Translations under genes and position numbers: made by a program | Shown here: positions 17,169 through 25,882 of the stretch, piece by piece | Numbering within the stretch: position 1 is the first letter of the stretch | How the letters are laid out: each line of letters begins with the position of its first letter | Notes under the pieces: model-generated | Told to the model about the DNA's origin: nothing | The model's database searches: none | The model's input: the letters and a program-made list of their open reading frames with translations, nothing else | Origin: Paracholeplasma manati | GTDB taxonomy: Bacteria > Bacillota_I > Bacilli_A > Acholeplasmatales > UBA5453 | NCBI RefSeq assembly: GCF_025742995.1 | Contig: NZ_JAOVQM010000008.1 | Location: 1 to 64,000, forward strand | Length of the DNA stretch: 64,000 nt | Direction: 5' to 3'

Positions 17169-18398
17169 ATGAAACTTATAGTTTTATTGATTATTATGGT
17201 CGTATTTGTATTCGATACAACCATTTCTGTTTTAAACTATCGTAATCGTAAGGCTTTAATGCCCGAGTCAGTAGAAGATATTTATGATCCAGAGAAATAC
17301 CAAACATGGTTGAAGTATAACATGGCAAATTTCAAGTTTGGTATGATTACATCGGTGATTTCTACCCTACTTCTTTTACTATTTTTGTCATTCAATTTCT
17401 TTGGTTGGTTAGAAGGTGCTGTTAATGATTTAACCGCTTCATTAACGCTTCAAACTCTGCTCTTCATGTTCGTGTTTTATGTCATTACACTCTTGATTAA
17501 CCTTCCCCTTAAATACTATCAAATATTTAAAATTGAAGCCACATTTGGATTCAACAAAATGACCCCTAAGTTATTTTGGATTGATACCTTAAAAGGTTTT
17601 ATATTGACCATCGTATTGGGTGGCGGTTTGATTGCGTTACTGCATTTCATATTTAGACAATTTGAAGACAATATGCTTTGGTTCATGTTGTTTAGCTATA
17701 TCTCTTTGGCAATCATATTGGTTCTCATCTACTTCTTACAAAAATATTTCATGCGCTGGTTTAATAAGATTGAACCGATGGCAGATAGTCCATTAAAATC
17801 GGAAATCGATGCACTTGGTGCTAAATTAGGGTTTGAAGTGAAGAAAATATTCGTTCTCGACGCTTCGAAACGTTCGACTAAACTCAATGCCTACTTCAGT
17901 GGCTTAGGCAAACAAAAGGAAGTTGTTTTGTTCGATACGTTGATTGAAAAAATGTCTTCTGAAGAAATTTTGGCTGTGCTTGCCCATGAACTTGGTCACG
18001 CAACTCACAAAGATACGACCAAAGGGTTATTCAGAACTCTTTTGTTGTTATTAGTCTATGTAGGCTTATTGACATTCATATTATTAACACCAAGTTTATT
18101 TACTGCATTTGGATTAACCGGTGTTCATTTTGGATTCACAATCATTTTGATGATGGTTTTATTAGAACCGGTGGAAATTCCAATCAGCATTTATATGAAT
18201 TACGCTTCGAGAAAAGCTGAATTCCAAGCGGATGGTTTCGCAGCGAAAAATACGTCTAAAGACGCGATGGTTTCAGCATTAAAGAAATTGACCATTGAAA
18301 ACTTCGCCAACTTAACCCCTCATCCGCTTTATGTGTTCATCCATTATAGTCATCCACCAATCTCACAAAGAATTGAATCAATTCTAGCAGAAAACTAA
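17169..18398 (+). CDS. M48 family zinc metalloprotease, Ste24/CAAX-protease type
   Basis: A 409-residue integral membrane peptidase with the Ste24-like layout: about four N-terminal membrane segments, the zinc motif HELGH at 273-277, two further membrane segments, and the third ligand Glu in SRKAEFQADGFA (about 352). The long N-terminal membrane part sets it apart from HtpX. In bacteria such proteins are thought to clear membrane protein fragments. It has its own promoter and a terminator shared with the converging PAP2 gene. Confidence 0.92.
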   Translation: MKLIVLLIIMVVFVFDTTISVLNYRNRKALMPESVEDIYDPEKYQTWLKYNMANFKFGMITSVISTLLLLLFLSFNFFGWLEGAVNDLTASLTLQTLLFMFVFYVITLLINLPLKYYQIFKIEATFGFNKMTPKLFWIDTLKGFILTIVLGGGLIALLHFIFRQFEDNMLWFMLFSYISLAIILVLIYFLQKYFMRWFNKIEPMADSPLKSEIDALGAKLGFEVKKIFVLDASKRSTKLNAYFSGLGKQKEVVLFDTLIEKMSSEEILAVLAHELGHATHKDTTKGLFRTLLLLLVYVGLLTFILLTPSLFTAFGLTGVHFGFTIILMMVLLEPVEIPISIYMNYASRKAEFQADGFAAKNTSKDAMVSALKKLTIENFANLTPHPLYVFIHYSHPPISQRIESILAEN

Positions 18399-18400
18399 GA

Positions 18401-18430
18401 AAAAGGCACTCCATTGAGTGCCATTTTTTT
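18401..18430. terminator. Bidirectional terminator
   Basis: GGCACT/AGTGCC (18405-18410 with 18417-18422), flanked by A- and T-runs, lies between the convergent M48 and PAP2 genes. Confidence 0.85.
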
Positions 18431-19311
18431 TAGGATTGGTATTTTCCAAATAGTTTTTTGAAGACCCACATCGCACCTAACGATAACCAAACCGTTAAGA
18501 TAAAGTAGCGGAAACCATCTAAAACTAAATCCAATTGAGTTAAGTTCAAATCGTCATTGCCACTATATGGGAAGACCAATTTTAGACCTTCTTTGAGTAA
18601 TAACGCAACAATAATCCCAATCGCATATTTCGCAATTTGAATTTTCAATGGGGCTTTGACTTCATATTTGACATATCTGAGTTCTAAATCATAGCCTAAC
18701 GTTAAACCAATCATCGAAGCGATAGCCACATAATAGTTTTTATCAACGATGAAGAACGCGCCTAAAATCATCAAAGGTATTAAGTAATAAACCAATTTTA
18801 TTGGGTTAATTTTGACTTTAGGAGCTAGGTAAATAAATGCGTAATAAACCAATACCGATACTGCAAGACCAGCGATCACATCGGTTAGATAATGTTGACC
18901 TAGATATACTCTCGCAATCATGACCAACACTACGATGGTAATCAATAATGTTCTCACCCATTTTTTTAGTGAACCATAACGTTCATTGAGGACCAATGCC
19001 ATCGCACCAGCATTTTGTGCATGTCCGGATGGGAAAGAATAGCCATAAGTTGGTTCGGTCACCGAATCAACCGAAGGTAATGTATAAGGTCTTGGACGCT
19101 TAATTAGATTTTTAAGGGTATCATTCACAGCGACTGAGGTTAAGAAAATCATCATGAAGCGATAGCCATAATGCTTATTGACGATCCACCATAAAATTGA
19201 AGCCACAACAAGAAATACCAATTCATCGCCAAATTCATTGAAAATTAGGAAGAAAAAATCCAGAAAATCACTCCTAAAACTTTGGAAAAACTCTACAATA
19301 CTTAAGTCCAT
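18430..19311 (-). CDS. PAP2 superfamily membrane phosphatase
   Basis: A 293-residue membrane protein with the three PAP2 phosphatase motifs: K-x6-RP (Lys67 to Pro75, in KNLIKRPRP), PSGH at 94-97, and R-x5-H-x3-D (Arg134, His140, Asp144). It has about eight hydrophobic segments, so it is longer than the minimal family form, with an extra C-terminal membrane part. It probably removes phosphate from phosphatidate, phosphatidylglycerol phosphate or isoprenyl diphosphate. Which substrate applies cannot be told from sequence. Confidence 0.9.
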   Translation of the reverse strand: MDLSIVEFFQSFRSDFLDFFFLIFNEFGDELVFLVVASILWWIVNKHYGYRFMMIFLTSVAVNDTLKNLIKRPRPYTLPSVDSVTEPTYGYSFPSGHAQNAGAMALVLNERYGSLKKWVRTLLITIVVLVMIARVYLGQHYLTDVIAGLAVSVLVYYAFIYLAPKVKINPIKLVYYLIPLMILGAFFIVDKNYYVAIASMIGLTLGYDLELRYVKYEVKAPLKIQIAKYAIGIIVALLLKEGLKLVFPYSGNDDLNLTQLDLVLDGFRYFILTVWLSLGAMWVFKKLFGKYQS

Positions 19312-19393
19312 ATATGTTCTCCTTATTTATCTTATTTATAGCATAACATATTTACTTTTAAGTTCAAACCATTTGCTTTTAATTGAAAAAAAA

Positions 19394-19420
19394 GATATCC
19401 TGGCTTTACGCCAAAGGATA
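19394..19420 (-). terminator. Terminator of the WG-repeat lipoprotein gene
   Basis: TATCC/GGATA plus TGGC/GCCA pair with a two-base bulge, followed on the minus strand by eight T. The hairpin overlaps the stop codon. Confidence 0.75.
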
Positions 19421-20698
19421 CCCATTTTCATTTAAATTATAAGAAAAACATACATTTACATACATTGGTTGGACAAGTACGTCGTATTTTGGATTTAACA
19501 ACCCATAATAATCATATCGACGCATCAAGACATACCCATCTGATCCCTGATAGAGTGATTGATATACATAATCAATCACCACTTCATTTTTTGAATTGAT
19601 CATACCGCTAGCGTTGTACTCACGATTCCCGGTAATGAACAAATCATCAGAAACCACTTGAAAAACATTGCCAGAATCGAGGACTATTTCTTTTTCGTCG
19701 ATATAGATGTGTTGCATATTATTGGTACTGGTTTGAAGTATATAGTGATCTTCATAATCGATGGTGGTTCGATAAAGTTGACCTTCATTGACTTTACTGG
19801 TGATGACCTCACCATTGGATTTGTAATATAAAAATGTGTCAACACCATTCAGAATCGCATGCACATAATAACCATCAACATCATTGATATCATCGAAGAC
19901 TGTATCAACAAACAATGTGCCATCGGATTTGTACAAATAACTGCCTGATGTTGTAGTTACGCCATAAATCGGGCAACTACCTTTGATGCTAACGACATTA
20001 TCGATGATTTTGTTGTTCAGTTTATCAATTAAGTAGAATTGGTGTATTGTCCCCTCTAAAATCGTGACTATCGACTTATCATCACAATTGAAGTCACTCA
20101 CACCACGATATTGATAATCAATCATAAGCTCGTTTTTTCGATTGATGTATCCAAAGAGATTGGCATTGGATACTGCTGCGTAACCATTTGAAAATGGTTT
20201 GGCTTTTTCATAACTAGGTTCTATGACGATTTGACCTTCTGTATTGATATAACCGTATTGATCATCTTGTTTAACAACGGCCAATTCTTCGGAAAAAGGT
20301 TGGATTTCATCATAAATGAGATCGATGATCTTTTTCCCATCGATACCAAGAAGGCCATATTTTCCATTGTCTTCAACAATGAAGAGCATTGTTTGATCAT
20401 CTCGATAAATGCTGTTATAACCTTGTTCAAGGATGAATTCTCCTTGTTTATTGATGAGATTGGCTCGGTTTTGATCATCAAGAACAATGGCTAAACCTTG
20501 ATAAAAAGCGGTTGCGCCATAGAATTGATACGGAATAACGAGATTGCCTTTGGTGTCAATATACCCCCATGTTGTCCCACTGCCTGTGGTAACTGCCAAC
20601 AAATCTTCTTTAAAGATATCGTGACTTTCATCCACCGGATTTTGCTCACATCCGGTTAACAATAATAACAATAATACGAAGATAAGTATCTTTTTCAA
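19406..20698 (-). CDS. WG-repeat (KWG) lipoprotein
   Basis: A 430-residue lipoprotein. The signal peptide ends in a lipobox, LLTGC, at residues 13-17. The mature part is made of repeated WG/KWG units of the form ‘WGYIDTKGNLVIPYQF’, with degenerate copies at about 60-residue intervals, including YGYINTEGQIVIEPSY and FGYINRKNELMIDYQY. These repeats form a beta-propeller-like surface. It is probably displayed on the outer face of the membrane; the ligand is unknown. It is transcribed alone and diverges from the hydrolase gene. Confidence 0.85.
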   Translation of the reverse strand: MKKILIFVLLLLLLTGCEQNPVDESHDIFKEDLLAVTTGSGTTWGYIDTKGNLVIPYQFYGATAFYQGLAIVLDDQNRANLINKQGEFILEQGYNSIYRDDQTMLFIVEDNGKYGLLGIDGKKIIDLIYDEIQPFSEELAVVKQDDQYGYINTEGQIVIEPSYEKAKPFSNGYAAVSNANLFGYINRKNELMIDYQYRGVSDFNCDDKSIVTILEGTIHQFYLIDKLNNKIIDNVVSIKGSCPIYGVTTTSGSYLYKSDGTLFVDTVFDDINDVDGYYVHAILNGVDTFLYYKSNGEVITSKVNEGQLYRTTIDYEDHYILQTSTNNMQHIYIDEKEIVLDSGNVFQVVSDDLFITGNREYNASGMINSKNEVVIDYVYQSLYQGSDGYVLMRRYDYYGLLNPKYDVLVQPMYVNVCFSYNLNENGYPLA

Positions 20699-20844
20699 TG
20701 AATATCACTTCCTTATTAATTTTTATAATACCACTTAGAGTTTACAATTTCTATCATTAATTAACATTTTATTTTTAATCTATTGTTCTGTGAAACATTG
20801 ATTATTGAATCAAAATACTATATAGTAAAGTCAAGAGGTGGTAT

Positions 20845-21810
20845 ATGATGATAAAATGGCTTAAGATTATTGGTATCTCGTTTTTAGTGTTACTAGTCGT
20901 CTTTATTTTGGTGTTTTATCGACGTGACTTGAGTGAAACACATGTAAAAGCCGACTATTTAACGGAGTATTCTCACCTGATCAACCTTGAAATAGAATCT
21001 CTTGAGGGTACACCTTTAGAAATTGATATTCATTACATGGACATGGGTGAATCCACCGATCCAGTCATCTTGCTTTTCCATGGTGCATTTTCCTCCTCAC
21101 ACACTTTCATCCCTTGGGCAGAATCGTTAGTTGAGGTGGGTTATCGCGTCTTATTGATGGACTTGCCATATTTTGGACTATCGGGTGCATTCGAAGACGA
21201 TGTGACCTCATATCGTCGGAGCGCAGCGGTAGCGTTTGAACTGTTAGAAGCGTTATCGATTGATGCAGTTCATATCGGTGGTAACTCTTTAGGGGGTGCT
21301 GTCGCATGGTATTTTGCTGGTGAATACCCTTTAAAAACCAATTCTTTGATATTGATTGATGCCGTACCACCAAACCTCGATACGCGTAATGGCAATGGAT
21401 TCTTGAGAAACCCATGGGTTGCAGGTATTGTCAGTCAGTTCACCCCAAGATTCTTGTTAAAACAAATCCTTAGGAGTGCTTACGGGGATATTTCAAAATT
21501 GGATGATGAAACGATTGATCGCTACTACAATATACTAAGAAAAAAAGATACCAGAAAACACATCTTAACAACGACTCAAGAAGATATCGAATATGACGTC
21601 GAAAGACTTGAAATGATCACTGCACCTACTTATGTCATGTGGGGTGCAAAGGATACATGGATTTCGGAAATATACAGTGTCATTTTCGTACTTTCCATGG
21701 ATATCAGTAATGAAAATACCATCACTTTACAAGGTGTAGGGCATTTACCGATGGAGGAAGCACCAAATTCTGTCAGTTATTACATTGAATTTTTAGATCG
21801 AATCGATTAA
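20845..21810 (+). CDS. Membrane-anchored alpha/beta hydrolase
   Basis: A 321-residue alpha/beta-hydrolase. One N-terminal membrane segment (about 8-26) anchors it, with the catalytic domain likely outside. The oxyanion HG motif is at 79-80 (LLFHGAFSS), the nucleophile Ser148 is in GGNSLGGA, the acid is probably the Asp in WGAKDTW (about 266) and the base the His in GVGHLPMEE. The substrate cannot be assigned. AGAGGTGG precedes the start. No operon partner is evident, though the next gene is in the same direction. Confidence 0.88.
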   Translation: MMIKWLKIIGISFLVLLVVFILVFYRRDLSETHVKADYLTEYSHLINLEIESLEGTPLEIDIHYMDMGESTDPVILLFHGAFSSSHTFIPWAESLVEVGYRVLLMDLPYFGLSGAFEDDVTSYRRSAAVAFELLEALSIDAVHIGGNSLGGAVAWYFAGEYPLKTNSLILIDAVPPNLDTRNGNGFLRNPWVAGIVSQFTPRFLLKQILRSAYGDISKLDDETIDRYYNILRKKDTRKHILTTTQEDIEYDVERLEMITAPTYVMWGAKDTWISEIYSVIFVLSMDISNENTITLQGVGHLPMEEAPNSVSYYIEFLDRID

Positions 21811-21899
21811 TTTTTTATTACAATCATTTTTAATAAGCAATAAACAATACATTCATCCTGTATTTGTGCTACAATAACCACACTAAAGGAGGACTATCA

Positions 21900-22256
21900 A
21901 TGTCATTATTCATCACTATTTTAGGTATTTTAGCAGCCGTATTCTTCGTTTTAGCAGCAACCAATGGTTTAAAACCTTACATCAAACACCCATTGGTATT
22001 GAAGATTGCAAAACAACACCGTTTGTTTGGGATGGCAGCAGCGTTTACAGCACTTGTCCATATGGTGGTTGCATTAAGCAATGGTCAATTACGCATCACA
22101 GGTGGTTTGGCTTTATTAGGCATCATGACCACTGGTATGCTTGGGATGTTATTCTTTGAGAAGAAATCCAAAGCTTTATACATTGCTCACCGTATTGCAG
22201 GCCCAGTCACTTTCGTTTTAATCCTCATTCACATCATTTTAAATAGCAATTACTAA
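21900..22256 (+). CDS. Small four-TM protein with four membrane histidines
   Basis: A 118-residue protein with four hydrophobic segments. Four His residues are spaced like two ligand pairs: KQHRLFG and LVHMVV in the second segment, AHRIAG and LIHIIL in the last. This recalls the bis-heme core of cytochrome b561/ferric-reductase-like proteins, but I cannot assign it to a named family. The start at 21900 follows a strong AAAGGAGG; an earlier ATG at 21864 has no site. Heme binding is a hypothesis only. Confidence 0.7.
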   Translation: MSLFITILGILAAVFFVLAATNGLKPYIKHPLVLKIAKQHRLFGMAAAFTALVHMVVALSNGQLRITGGLALLGIMTTGMLGMLFFEKKSKALYIAHRIAGPVTFVLILIHIILNSNY

Positions 22257-22334
22257 AAAAAGACCCATTGTATGGGATCCCTTGATTTACCAATATCGTT
22301 TGGATGGGGATTTTCATACTTGAGGGTCTTTTTT
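22257..22334. terminator. Long compound stem-loop between convergent genes
   Basis: Four nested stems share one axis: AAAAGACCC/GGGTCTTTT (22257-22265 with 22324-22332), GTATG/CATAC (22270-22274 with 22315-22319), ATCCC/GGGAT (22277-22281 with 22307-22311) and CCAA/TTGG (22290-22293 with 22300-22303). A T-run follows on each strand, so it can end both the four-TM gene and ptsH. It is much longer than the other terminators here. Confidence 0.75.
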
Positions 22335-22347
22335 ATTTTATTTAAAT

Positions 22348-22620
22348 TTATTCGCCTAAGCCACTTTCAATCAACGCACATAAGGTTTCGACGGCATTTA
22401 CTTCATCTTCACCTTCTGCTTGAAGTTCTACCAAAGTATCTCTCTTTATCCCTAACGATAATAGAAAAATAATGGATTTCGCATTGACAAGTTTTGCTGG
22501 ATTATCAGTTTTCATGATTTTGATGGTGGACTTGAAGGTATTCGCTACTTTAACGAATTCAGCCCCTGGTCTAGCATGTAAACCCGATGGGTTGGTTACT
22601 AAGACTTGTTTTTTAGTCAT
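22348..22620 (-). CDS. ptsH: Phosphocarrier protein HPr
   Basis: A 90-residue HPr. The phosphorylation site His15 is in SGLHARPGA, and the regulatory serine (Ser49, in NAKSIIFLLSLG) targeted by HPr kinase in Firmicutes is present. HPr passes phosphate from Enzyme I to sugar-specific IIA domains and, when serine-phosphorylated, is the corepressor of CcpA. The ATG at 22620 overlaps the end of ptsI by 8 bp, so an upstream extension is rejected. The order ptsI-ptsH is the reverse of the common one, and the pair closes the ascorbate operon. Confidence 0.95.
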   Translation of the reverse strand: MTKKQVLVTNPSGLHARPGAEFVKVANTFKSTIKIMKTDNPAKLVNAKSIIFLLSLGIKRDTLVELQAEGEDEVNAVETLCALIESGLGE

Positions 22621-24337
22621 GTGATGCCTCCTGTAATGTTTTTTGTACGAGTTCAATGACTTCTTTTTCTGTTTCTAAAGTCACTGCTTTTTGAGCCAAC
22701 GATTTGAATGTATCCATGGTATGGTGCACAATTAAATGTTTAATCGGTGCGAGTGAACTCTTGCTCATGGATAGTTTCTTCATGCCTAATCCCATTAATA
22801 TCGGTGCAGCAATCAGGTCACCACCGAGTTCTCCACATACCGAGATGGGTTTACCTGCGGCGTTAAAACCATCAATGGCCATTTTCAGTATACGAATCAT
22901 ACTAGGTGAGTAACTTTGATAATAGCTAGATACCAGTGGATTCATACGATCGACTGCCGATAAGTATTGGCATAAATCGTTAGTACCGATGCTTGCGAAA
23001 TCAACGGCTTTCGCAACATGATCAATCACCAATATGATTGATGGAATCTCAATCATGACACCAATCTTCACGTCTTTAGAATAAGGTATCTGTTGTGAAT
23101 CCAGGTCTGATTTGACTTCTTCGATGACTGATTTGATCTTATGAATATCATCCATCGAACCCACCATGGGAAACATTAACCATAAATTACCATGCACGCT
23201 CGCACGATAAGCCGCTTTTAATTGGGTCTTAAAGATATCCAAATGTGCGAAACATAGTCTGACTGCTCTTAAGCCTAAAAATGGATTCTCTTCTTTTGGC
23301 AATGCCATATAGGATAGTGTTTTGTCACCACCAATATCCAAGGTTCTTAAGATAACAGGTTTACCTTTGAAACCTTCTAGTGCACGTTTGTAAACTTCAT
23401 ATTGTTCATCTTCTGTAGGTAAATGCGTGTTTTCCATGTAGAGAAATTCGCTTCTAAATAAGCCTATCCCATCGACATAAGGTTCTAAAGCAATCTCTTC
23501 TTTGGATGCGGAACCAATATTCAAAGTGACATCCACTTTAATGCCATCTTTGGTAATAGGGGTTTTGTCCAAATACGTTTTCAAAATGTTTTGTTGCTCA
23601 AGATGTCGTTTTTTGCGTTCGATATAGTTTTGAATAACCGCATCCGTTGGATTTAAAATGAGTTCATTGCTCAATGCGTCCACAATGAGGGTATCCCCAT
23701 CATTGTAGGTTTTCATCGCGTCTTTAACCCCTAAAATAGCTGGGATTTGATAACTCTTCGCGATGATGGCTGTATGTGAGGTTGGACCACCGACTTCCGT
23801 CACAATGGCTTCCACCATGTTACGGTCTAAGGTTGCCGTGTCAGATGGGTATAAATCGAGTGCAACCACAATGGTTTTTTCAAACAATCTGGATAAGTTT
23901 TTTTCAGGTACATGATAAGCAATTCTTAACAATCTATTTTTAACATCTTTTAAATCGGCGATACGTTCTCTGATGAGATCATCATCTACCGTCTCAAGCA
24001 TTTCAATGAACATTTTATACGCTTCATCGATGGCGTAAATGTGTCCGTAGTGTTCGGTTTTGATAAAGTTTTCAATCGTTTCGGCCATCGCGACATCGTT
24101 GATGATTTCTAAATGGGCTTCAAAGATTTTATGTTTTTCATCCTGTTTCGATATTAATAGCTGGACGATTTGTTCAATTTCTTGATTCGCTTTGGCTTGA
24201 ATATCAAGATAGTCTTGATAGGTTTGTTCCACCATTGTATCTTCAATGATGGTTGGTTCAACTTGAGGTATGAATTGTTGGTAAATCAATACTTTTCCAA
24301 TACCAATGCCTTTTGATACCGCATGTCCTTTTTCCAT
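22613..24337 (-). CDS. ptsI: PTS Enzyme I (phosphoenolpyruvate-protein phosphotransferase)
   Basis: A 574-residue Enzyme I. The N-terminal domain carries the phosphorylated His188 in GGPTSHTAII; the C-terminal PEP-binding barrel has the LRTLDIGGDK and GIGLFRSEFLY motifs and the active-site Cys in ISVCGELGGD. Length is standard. It follows ulaE with a 1-base overlap (24337) and continues directly into ptsH. Placement of the general PTS proteins at the end of a sugar-specific operon suggests that PTS flux here may be tied to this sugar, although a second pts locus elsewhere cannot be excluded. Confidence 0.96.
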   Translation of the reverse strand: MEKGHAVSKGIGIGKVLIYQQFIPQVEPTIIEDTMVEQTYQDYLDIQAKANQEIEQIVQLLISKQDEKHKIFEAHLEIINDVAMAETIENFIKTEHYGHIYAIDEAYKMFIEMLETVDDDLIRERIADLKDVKNRLLRIAYHVPEKNLSRLFEKTIVVALDLYPSDTATLDRNMVEAIVTEVGGPTSHTAIIAKSYQIPAILGVKDAMKTYNDGDTLIVDALSNELILNPTDAVIQNYIERKKRHLEQQNILKTYLDKTPITKDGIKVDVTLNIGSASKEEIALEPYVDGIGLFRSEFLYMENTHLPTEDEQYEVYKRALEGFKGKPVILRTLDIGGDKTLSYMALPKEENPFLGLRAVRLCFAHLDIFKTQLKAAYRASVHGNLWLMFPMVGSMDDIHKIKSVIEEVKSDLDSQQIPYSKDVKIGVMIEIPSIILVIDHVAKAVDFASIGTNDLCQYLSAVDRMNPLVSSYYQSYSPSMIRILKMAIDGFNAAGKPISVCGELGGDLIAAPILMGLGMKKLSMSKSSLAPIKHLIVHHTMDTFKSLAQKAVTLETEKEVIELVQKTLQEASHD

Positions 24338-25182
24338 TATTCAAGCACCCCTTCGATGTGTTTTCTTAAAAATTGACTGGCTTGTGATAATCGTGTTTCC
24401 CAATCTTCATTTCCAGTATACCAAAATTCGCCGACAAATAGTCTCACACCACAATCAGCCAATGCTTGAATGCACACAGGATAATTGGTGTGTCCTTCAC
24501 CAAAATTGAGGTTTCTAAAGATGTTTGGTTTGGTTTCTTTTAAGTGACCGGCAACGATGTGTCCTTTACCAAAAATGATGTCTTTTGTTACCAAATCGGC
24601 TTGTCCTTGTTGGGCATTGGTTAAATTACCCACATCAGGATAAATTTTTAAATAAGGGCTGTCTATTAATTGGACGTAATACATCGCTTTCTCAACGGTG
24701 TTCATGAATGGGGTCTCCATCGTTTCGAAAGCGAGTATTACACCGTAAGTTGACGCCATAATAATCGATTGTTTTAAACCTTCGATGAAATAAGCTTTGG
24801 TTTGTTCATTCGAAGGCAAATAATACTCATCATAACCTGCAATTTGGATGTATCTTACACCCAACTTATGAGCTAAAATGATGGCTTTTTCCATGATTTT
24901 CAAACTGGCTTCACGGATTGCTTTGGATTCTGAACCTAGTGGATATTTTCTGTGACCCGATAAGCAAATGGATTGAATGAAGCAATCTTCACTCCTTAGG
25001 GTTTCTTTGATGATATCAATAGAGGTGTCATCCCAATCCAAACGGGCCAATTTTTCATTGGTTTCGTCGATCGATAACTCAATGAAATCAAACCCATGTT
25101 TTTTGGTTAATTGGATTTTTTGATGAAAACTCAATGTGTTCGGCATCGCCTTTTCATAGAGACCTAACTGATACGTTTTCAT
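24337..25182 (-). CDS. ulaE: L-ribulose-5-phosphate 3-epimerase, UlaE type
   Basis: A 281-residue TIM-barrel epimerase of the UlaE/SgaU family. It converts L-xylulose 5-phosphate to L-ribulose 5-phosphate in ascorbate breakdown. Family features seen are the FIELSIDE segment near 34-41, SICLSGHRKYPLGS, YIQIAGYDEYY, ETMETPFMN and the metal-site region PDVGNLTNA with the later GHLKETKPNIFRNLNFGEG. It overlaps ulaF by 4 bp and ptsI by 1 base, so it is firmly within the operon. Confidence 0.93.
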   Translation of the reverse strand: MKTYQLGLYEKAMPNTLSFHQKIQLTKKHGFDFIELSIDETNEKLARLDWDDTSIDIIKETLRSEDCFIQSICLSGHRKYPLGSESKAIREASLKIMEKAIILAHKLGVRYIQIAGYDEYYLPSNEQTKAYFIEGLKQSIIMASTYGVILAFETMETPFMNTVEKAMYYVQLIDSPYLKIYPDVGNLTNAQQGQADLVTKDIIFGKGHIVAGHLKETKPNIFRNLNFGEGHTNYPVCIQALADCGVRLFVGEFWYTGNEDWETRLSQASQFLRKHIEGVLE

Positions 25183-25871
25183 TTCTTTTGACCATAGTAA
25201 GCATTTTTACCATGCTTACGATTGTAGTGTTTATCAAGTAGATATTGTGGGATTGGATTTGCGGTTGGATTCAAAGTTAACGTGAGATAGTTCATTTTCG
25301 CTACCTCTTCTAAGACCACAGCGTTATGAACGGCTTGGTCTGCACTCTTACCAAATGTGAAGACGCCATGACCTTTGAGTAGGATACCAGGGGTGGCGAG
25401 AATGTCTTTATCCTCAAATATTTGGACAATCAATTTGCCTGTATATTGTTCATAATCCACATCAATTTCAGATTGGTGCAAAATTCTCGCACAAGGGACA
25501 GTGCCATAAAAATAGTCTGCATGTGTGGTACCAAAGGCTTCAATGGTTTTGCCTGCTTGTGCAAACGCAGTAGCGTAAGTGCTGTGAACATGGCAAATGC
25601 CTTTCACTTGTGGGTAGGCTTTATACACTTCTAAATGGGTCTTGGTATCCGATGAAGGATTATAAGTACCTTCGATGATATGTCCATCGAGGTCTAATAC
25701 CACCATATTGTTTTCGGTCAAATCGTCATAATTCACACCGGACGGTTTGATGACGATGTAGCCCGTTTCTGGATCTCTTTCGGAAACATTGCCCCAGGTG
25801 AACTTCACCAGTTCATGCTTAGGCAGTGCTTGGTTCGCTTTTAATACATTCGCTTTTGTGTTTTGAAGCAT
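25179..25871 (-). CDS. ulaF: L-ribulose-5-phosphate 4-epimerase
   Basis: A 230-residue class-II aldolase-fold epimerase (UlaF/AraD/SgaE). It produces D-xylulose 5-phosphate, which enters the pentose phosphate pathway. Zinc ligands are in CHVHSTYATAF (His94, His96) and the later GHGVFTFGKS; the substrate loops TWGNVSERD, KPSGVNYDD and SSDTKTHLEVY are intact. Context (ulaE, ascorbate PTS) supports ulaF rather than araD. Confidence 0.93.
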   Translation of the reverse strand: MLQNTKANVLKANQALPKHELVKFTWGNVSERDPETGYIVIKPSGVNYDDLTENNMVVLDLDGHIIEGTYNPSSDTKTHLEVYKAYPQVKGICHVHSTYATAFAQAGKTIEAFGTTHADYFYGTVPCARILHQSEIDVDYEQYTGKLIVQIFEDKDILATPGILLKGHGVFTFGKSADQAVHNAVVLEEVAKMNYLTLTLNPTANPIPQYLLDKHYNRKHGKNAYYGQKK

Positions 25872-25882
25872 TGAGATCCCTC

